From: DASWKG01 sp036396755 | Lineage (GTDB): Bacteria > Actinomycetota > UBA4738 > CALAEC01 | DNA length: 10,556 nt | NCBI GenBank assembly: GCA_036396755.1 | Contig: DASWKG010000081.1 | Location: 1 to 10,556 of the forward strand | Direction: 5' to 3' | In this document: piece after piece, positions 7,109-10,556 of the stretch | How positions within the stretch are numbered: the stretch's first letter is position 1 | Layout of the letters: every line of letters begins with the position of its first letter | The notes under the pieces: generated by a model | What the model was told of the DNA's origin: nothing | Database searches by the model: none | Seen by the model: the letters and a program-made list of their open reading frames with translations, nothing else | Translations under genes and position numbers: made by a program

Positions 7109-7163
7109 CCCGTTCTATTGACACTCAGCCTCGGAGAGCGAGGCCTGGTGTCAACAGAACGGG
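7109..7163 (-). terminator. Long nested hairpin after the downstream LVIVD-type gene, probable terminator
   Basis: Arms CCCGTTCTATTGACAC (7109-7124) and GTGTCAACAGAACGGG (7148-7163) form a 16-bp stem. The one mismatch (7117/7155) becomes a U-G wobble only in minus-strand RNA, so the stem is fully paired there. The 23-nt loop holds a second 6-bp hairpin, GCCTCG/CGAGGC (7128-7133, 7139-7144). The structure starts 18 nt after the stop codon of the gene at 7182-8744. There is no U-tract, as often in high-GC bacteria. It could also be a copy of a dispersed palindromic repeat. Confidence 0.6.
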
Positions 7164-7181
7164 TTGGGTTGGGCGGCTGGG

Positions 7182-8744
7182 CTACGCCGTGATGGTCTGG
7201 CTGACCGAGGTCGTCTGGTAGACGCCGGAGGCGTCGGACCAGGTGACCGTCACGTCGTGGGTCCCCGGCGCGAGGTTCAGGTCGGCCGAGAACGAGCCGT
7301 CGGCGGCCGAGACCGCCTCAACGCTCGCCCCGCCGTCGACCTTCACGGTCAGCGTCTTGCCCGCGAGCGGCCTGTTGACGAAGCCCTCGTAGGTCCAGAC
7401 CGCGTAGCGGTCGAGCACGCCCGTGACGTCGCCCTCGGTCGCCGCGTCGGAAACCGACAGCCGCGCGACCTTCTGCGGCATGGCGCCCGTGTACCGGAAG
7501 ACGTCCATCCCTCGGCTGATGTCGCTCGTGAAGATGTAGCGGTCGAACACCGGGTCGTCGAACCGGGTCCACTTCGAGGACCAGGTCTCCGCGCCCTCGG
7601 GCAGGAAGTTGCCCTGGGTGTTCCCCCAGGTGGTCGGGCCGCCGTTGTTCGGATGCGTCCCGCTCCACTCCTGGTACGGGCCGGTGTTGTTGGTCGGGAA
7701 CTGGAGGTCGGCCACCCAGGTGCCCATCGTGTACCACCCGACCGACAGCAGGAAGCGCTCGGCCTGGAAGGTCATGTTGTGGGCGGTCAGGTTGCCCCAG
7801 ACACCGGAGGACGTCGGGCTCGTGGCCACGCCGTTGAACGGCGGCCACCACGCACCGACCTTGATCGGGTTCTCGAGGCTCGCCCCCTCCTTGTACTTCC
7901 CGCTGATGTCCCACACGTGGATCCCGCCGCCGGGCGCGCTCGTATTGGTGAGGCCGCCACCGCGCTCGTCGGTGATGTAGAGCAGCTTCGAGTCGGGCGA
8001 GGGGTCGGCCTGGTGCGCGATCGAGATCTTCGTGTCGCGGATCGTGGAGATCTTCACCGGCAGGCGCGGGTTCGAGACGTCCCACACCTCGGTGTTGGTG
8101 CTGCCGCACGCGTTGAAGGCGATATCGGGGTTGTTCGGGTCCACCGTGATGTCGTGGCCGCCGCACATCCCGGGGATCGCCGCCACGGTCGGGGCGGCCG
8201 GGTTCGTGTAGTCGACCATCTGGGCCCCGCCGGTCGTGTAGACCACGTTGTCGCCGATGATCGTCGAGTTGTGCGCGGCCCCACCGAGGCCGTTCGCGAC
8301 GCCCAGGAGCGTCGGCATCGCCGGGTTCTCGATGCTCACGAAGGCCAGACCGTCGCTGCCGCCGTGCCCGACGGTCGCGCCGGGGCCCTGCGTGGCGAGC
8401 ACGACGATCTTGCGGACCGGGTCGACCTGCACGTCGCCCTGCCAGTTGAGCCCGGGGTCGACGAACACGCCCGTGAGCACCGGGAGCGTCGGGTTGGTGA
8501 TGTCGACGATGTTGAAGCCGTTCGCCATGGAGGTGTAGATCGCGTAGCGCTTCAGGGTGCCGTCGCCGAGCTTGGTCTCGTAGAACTCGATGTCGCCCCC
8601 GACGCCGGACTCGACGTTGAAGACCCACTCCATGTTCTTCTTGCTGATCGCGCCGACGGCGGGGATCACGGCGCCGGAGGGGCCGGCGGCGAGCGCCCAG
8701 ACGAGCAGCCCGGCGAGCCCGACGGTGGTGGTCCTACGGATCAT
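7182..8744 (-). CDS. Secreted LVIVD-type beta-propeller protein with C-terminal Ig-like domain, paralog A (520 aa)
   Basis: A signal peptide covers residues 1 to about 25 (MIRRTTTVGLAGLLVWALAA). The mature protein starts near a conserved block, IPAVGAISKKNMEW. Residues about 50-425 contain LVIVD-like propeller repeats: NIVDITNPTLPVLTGVF, MVDYTNPAAPTV, EVWDVSNPRLPVKI, HVWDISGK. Five histidines are shared with the adjacent paralog (H127, H158, H197, H244, H322), as are GHDITVDPNNP, HQADPSPDS, TDERGGGLTN and MTFQAER. C194 and C213 are also shared and could be a disulfide. Residues about 425-520 form an Ig/CNA-B-like domain (SFSADLNLAPGTHDVTVTW). Propellers of this kind resemble selenium-binding/methanethiol-oxidase proteins that hold metals with histidines; a metal role here is inference. 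AGGAGG lies 7 nt before ATG 8744. The promoter-like element is at 8787-8829 and hairpins lie on both sides, so the gene should be monocistronic. Function is not established. Confidence 0.88.
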   Translation of the reverse strand: MIRRTTTVGLAGLLVWALAAGPSGAVIPAVGAISKKNMEWVFNVESGVGGDIEFYETKLGDGTLKRYAIYTSMANGFNIVDITNPTLPVLTGVFVDPGLNWQGDVQVDPVRKIVVLATQGPGATVGHGGSDGLAFVSIENPAMPTLLGVANGLGGAAHNSTIIGDNVVYTTGGAQMVDYTNPAAPTVAAIPGMCGGHDITVDPNNPDIAFNACGSTNTEVWDVSNPRLPVKISTIRDTKISIAHQADPSPDSKLLYITDERGGGLTNTSAPGGGIHVWDISGKYKEGASLENPIKVGAWWPPFNGVATSPTSSGVWGNLTAHNMTFQAERFLLSVGWYTMGTWVADLQFPTNNTGPYQEWSGTHPNNGGPTTWGNTQGNFLPEGAETWSSKWTRFDDPVFDRYIFTSDISRGMDVFRYTGAMPQKVARLSVSDAATEGDVTGVLDRYAVWTYEGFVNRPLAGKTLTVKVDGGASVEAVSAADGSFSADLNLAPGTHDVTVTWSDASGVYQTTSVSQTITA

Positions 8745-8786
8745 CCTCGAACCTCCTGTGCGAACGGTCGATGCCTCAGCGAGAGG

Positions 8787-8829
8787 TTCGCCGCCGGCAG
8801 GGCCGCCTCCTTCGTGCAACTGCACAAAG
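8787..8829 (-). promoter_or_regulatory. Two-part promoter/operator-like element, copy 4 (LVIVD paralog A)
   Basis: In gene orientation the palindrome (8829-8810) reads CTTTGTGCAGTTGCACGAAG, with 8 of 9 arm pairs matching. GGCGAAC follows after 17 nt (GGCGAA at 8792-8787), 42 nt before ATG 8744. The element begins only 3 nt past the terminator hairpin of the upstream paralog. Confidence 0.72.
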
Positions 8830-8832
8830 TGA

Positions 8833-8859
8833 ACGGCGCCCCCCCGAGGGAGGCGCCGT
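8833..8859 (-). terminator. GC-rich hairpin terminator after LVIVD paralog B
   Basis: Perfect 8-bp arms ACGGCGCC (8833-8840) and GGCGCCGT (8852-8859). Inner pairing in minus-strand RNA extends the stem to about 12 bp with a 3-nt loop. It lies 17 nt after the stop codon of the gene at 8877-10430. Only a short U-poor tail follows, and then the next gene's promoter-like element begins. Confidence 0.75.
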
Positions 8860-8876
8860 CCACCGGTCGTGCGGAG

Positions 8877-10430
8877 CTACGAGCTGACCGTCTGCGTCAC
8901 CTCGGTGGTCTGGTAGACGCCGGAGGCGTCGGTCCAGGTGACCGTGACCTCGTGCGCGCCCGGGGCCAGGTTCAGGTCGGCCGAGAAGGAGCCGTCGGCG
9001 CCCGAGATGGCCTCGACGCTCGGGCCGCCGTCGGCGCTCACGCTGAGCGTCTTGCCGGCCAGGGGCTTGTTGACGTAGCCCGCGTAGGTCCAGACCGCGT
9101 AGCGGTCGAGGACGCCGCTCACGTCGCCGCCGGTCGCCACCTCGTCGACGGTCAGCCGGGCGATCTTCTTCGGCATCGGCCCCGTGTAGTAGAAGACGTC
9201 CATCCCGCGCGTGATGTCCTGGGTGAAGATGTAGCGGTCGAACAGCGGGTCGTCGAAGCGGGTCCACTTGGTCGACCACGTCTCCGCGCCCTCGGGGAGG
9301 AAGTTCCCCATCGTGTTGCCCCAGGTGGTCGGCCCGCCGAACGAGGTGCCCTTGTACTCGGTGTACTCGCCGCCGCTCGGCTTGGTGGCCTCCTGGAAGT
9401 CCACCACCCAGCTGCCCGCGGAGTAGTAGCCGAAGGTGGTGAGCCAGCGCTCGGCCTGGAAGGTCATCACGTGGATCGTGCAGTTCCCCCACTGCTGCTG
9501 CGCGGTGGGCCCGCCCGTCATGCTGTAGAAGGGGGCGAACCACGTCCCCATCTTCCTCGGGTTGGACTCGCTGGCGCCCGGGATGTACTTGCCGCTGATG
9601 TCGTAGATGTGGGCGCCGCCGCCCGGGCAGGTCTCGTTCGTGAGCCCGCCGCCCCGCTCGTCGGTGAGGACCAGCAGGGAGCTGTCGGGCGAGGGGTCGG
9701 CCTGGTGGTGGATCTCCAGCTTCGTGTCCCGGATCTCGGAGATGACCAGCGGCTTCGCCGGGTCGGTGATGTCGAGGATCTGGGACTTCAGCGAGAAGTC
9801 GCACGCGGTGTAGGCGCGCGTCGGGTTGTTCGGGTTGACGGTGATGTCGTGGCCGCAGACCGTGTTGCTCTTCCCGAGGTTGATCGGGTTGCTCGCGTTG
9901 GTGTAGTCGATGATGTAGGTCGGCAGCTCGGTGTAGATGTAGCGGTCGTCGATGATCGTGACGTTGTGCGCGCCCTCCACGTCGTCGACGACGCTCAGCA
10001 GCGTCGGCTGCTGGAGGTTGCTGATGTCGACGATCGCGATGCCGTCGCCGCCGCTGTGCTCCACCGTGATCCCGGGGAACTCCACCGCCAGGACCACGAG
10101 GTTGCGGCGGGGGTTCACCTGCACGTCGCCCTCCCAGTTGAAGCCGGGGTCGACGAACGCGCCGACGGGCAGGGGCAGGTCGGGGTTGGTGATGTCGATG
10201 ATGTTGAACCCGTGGCCCATGTCGCCCACGATCGCGTAGCGCTTCAGGCTGCCGTCGGGGAGCTTCCGCTCGAGGAACTCGATGTCGCTGCCGATGTCGG
10301 CCTCGACGTTCCACTTCCAGTCCATGTTCTTCTTGCTGATCGCCCCCACGGCGGGGAGCACGGCGGCCGCCGGGGCGACGATCGCCCCCAAGACGAGGGC
10401 AGCCAAACCGACGGTCAGTGCCTTGCGCAT
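8877..10430 (-). CDS. Secreted LVIVD-type beta-propeller protein with C-terminal Ig-like domain, paralog B (517 aa)
   Basis: This is a full-length homolog of the neighbouring gene, alignable end to end, so the pair arose by tandem duplication. Its signal peptide is residues 1-23 (MRKALTVGLAALVLGAIVAP, then AAA). LVIVD-like repeats include NIIDITNPDLPLPVGAF, IAIVDISNLQQPTLLSV, YIIDYTNASNPINL, QILDITDPAKPLVI and HIYDISGK. Shared histidines are H125, H155, H194, H242 and H320; H241 precedes one of them, giving an HH pair not found in paralog A. C192/C210 match the cysteine pair of A; C268 and C317 are extra and may form a second disulfide. The C-terminal domain (about 425-517) repeats SFSADLNLAPGAHEVTVTW. 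AAGGAGG lies 7 nt before ATG 10430. The best copy of the promoter-like element lies 80 nt upstream, and a GC-rich terminator follows the stop. Substrate or partner is unknown; an extracellular binding or redox protein is possible. Confidence 0.88.
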   Translation of the reverse strand: MRKALTVGLAALVLGAIVAPAAAVLPAVGAISKKNMDWKWNVEADIGSDIEFLERKLPDGSLKRYAIVGDMGHGFNIIDITNPDLPLPVGAFVDPGFNWEGDVQVNPRRNLVVLAVEFPGITVEHSGGDGIAIVDISNLQQPTLLSVVDDVEGAHNVTIIDDRYIYTELPTYIIDYTNASNPINLGKSNTVCGHDITVNPNNPTRAYTACDFSLKSQILDITDPAKPLVISEIRDTKLEIHHQADPSPDSSLLVLTDERGGGLTNETCPGGGAHIYDISGKYIPGASESNPRKMGTWFAPFYSMTGGPTAQQQWGNCTIHVMTFQAERWLTTFGYYSAGSWVVDFQEATKPSGGEYTEYKGTSFGGPTTWGNTMGNFLPEGAETWSTKWTRFDDPLFDRYIFTQDITRGMDVFYYTGPMPKKIARLTVDEVATGGDVSGVLDRYAVWTYAGYVNKPLAGKTLSVSADGGPSVEAISGADGSFSADLNLAPGAHEVTVTWTDASGVYQTTEVTQTVSS

Positions 10431-10450
10431 GGTGAGTCCTCCTTGCGAGA

Positions 10451-10468
10451 GCGGAAGAAGCGGAAGAA
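10451..10468. repeat. Two tandem copies of a 9-bp unit in the 5' leader of LVIVD paralog B
   Basis: GCGGAAGAA occurs twice in a row between the promoter-like element and the ribosome-binding site. It may be chance, or replication slippage that lengthened the leader. No regulatory role is apparent. Confidence 0.5.
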
Positions 10469-10487
10469 GCCCTTCTGTGTCATTGGA

Positions 10488-10530
10488 TTCGCCCCGAGAG
10501 CGCCCACAACCTTTGTGCAGTTGCACAAAG
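10488..10530 (-). promoter_or_regulatory. Two-part promoter/operator-like element, copy 5 (LVIVD paralog B), best copy
   Basis: The palindrome (10530-10511) reads CTTTGTGCAACTGCACAAAG in gene orientation: perfect 9-bp arms around a 2-bp centre. GGCGAA follows after 17 nt (10493-10488), 57 nt before ATG 10430. This copy defines the consensus. The remaining 26 bases to the window edge show nothing recognisable. Confidence 0.75.
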
Positions 10531-10556
10531 CCTGCGCCCTCCCCCACGACGCGCTC

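Noticed and set aside
7118..7154. TTGACA -35 boxes in both arms of the 55-nt hairpin
   Set aside because: They arise as mirror copies from the inverted repeat. No -10 box lies 16-18 nt downstream on either strand, and the TATACA box of the polymerase gene is more than 70 nt away.
10511..10530. Palindrome as a classical CRP/cAMP receptor site
   Set aside because: GTG and CAC half-sites are 6 nt apart (GTG-N6-CAC), whereas the CRP pattern TGTGA-N6-TCACA has 8 between them. The extended arms CTTTGTGCA also differ.
8830..10547. Upstream-extended starts for the two LVIVD proteins and the FG-GAP protein
   Set aside because: The frames stay open through the promoter-like palindromes (translated as FVQLHKG-like strings), but the signal peptides and Shine-Dalgarno sequences fix the starts at 10430, 8744 and 3318.

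Overview
The window is very GC-rich DNA (roughly 70% by eye). It has strong G/C third-position bias, GTG starts, leaderless-type promoters (a -10-like box 6-7 nt before the start codon) and a stand-alone LigC / Prim-PolC pair. Together these suggest an actinobacterium-like (Actinomycetota) chromosome, perhaps an uncultured lineage. The assignment is inferred from style and gene content, since no rRNA or marker gene is present. Seven protein genes fill the window and no gap exceeds 150 bases. I see no tRNA, rRNA, CRISPR array, insertion sequence or phage gene.

Layout from left to right: (1) 1-1088, minus: the N-terminal part of a secreted subtilisin-like (S8) protease that runs off the left edge. 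(2) 1222-3318, minus: a secreted FG-GAP/VCBS repeat protein with twelve calcium-loop-like repeats. (3) 3465-4970, plus: a secreted eight-repeat beta-propeller protein (PQQ/YVTN-like), divergent from gene 2. (4) 5009-6019, plus: an ATP-dependent DNA ligase of the LigC type. (5) 6033-7064, minus: a LigD-type primase-polymerase (Prim-PolC-like), convergent with the ligase with 13 nt between stop codons. (6) 7182-8744 and (7) 8877-10430, both minus: two tandem paralogous secreted LVIVD-type propeller proteins with a C-terminal Ig-like domain.

The most interesting signal is not a gene. All five exported-protein genes, and neither DNA-repair gene, are preceded by the same two-part element. The first part is a 20-bp palindrome, best copy CTTTGTGCA-nn-TGCACAAAG. 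The second part, 16 or 17 nt closer to the gene, is GGCGAA. Where GGCGAA lies 10 nt before the start codon (genes 2 and 3) there is no good Shine-Dalgarno sequence. Where it lies 35-57 nt away (genes 1, 6 and 7) there is one. This is what a promoter with a non-standard -35/-10 pair would produce. I read it as a dedicated promoter or operator class for a regulon of exported propeller proteins and a protease. The controlling sigma factor or regulator is not in the window.

The two repair genes instead have ordinary TAnnnT-like -10 boxes 6-7 nt before GTG codons, typical of leaderless mRNAs. Hairpins after genes 6 and 7 separate the tandem paralogs into independent transcription units, so each gene appears to be individually controlled.
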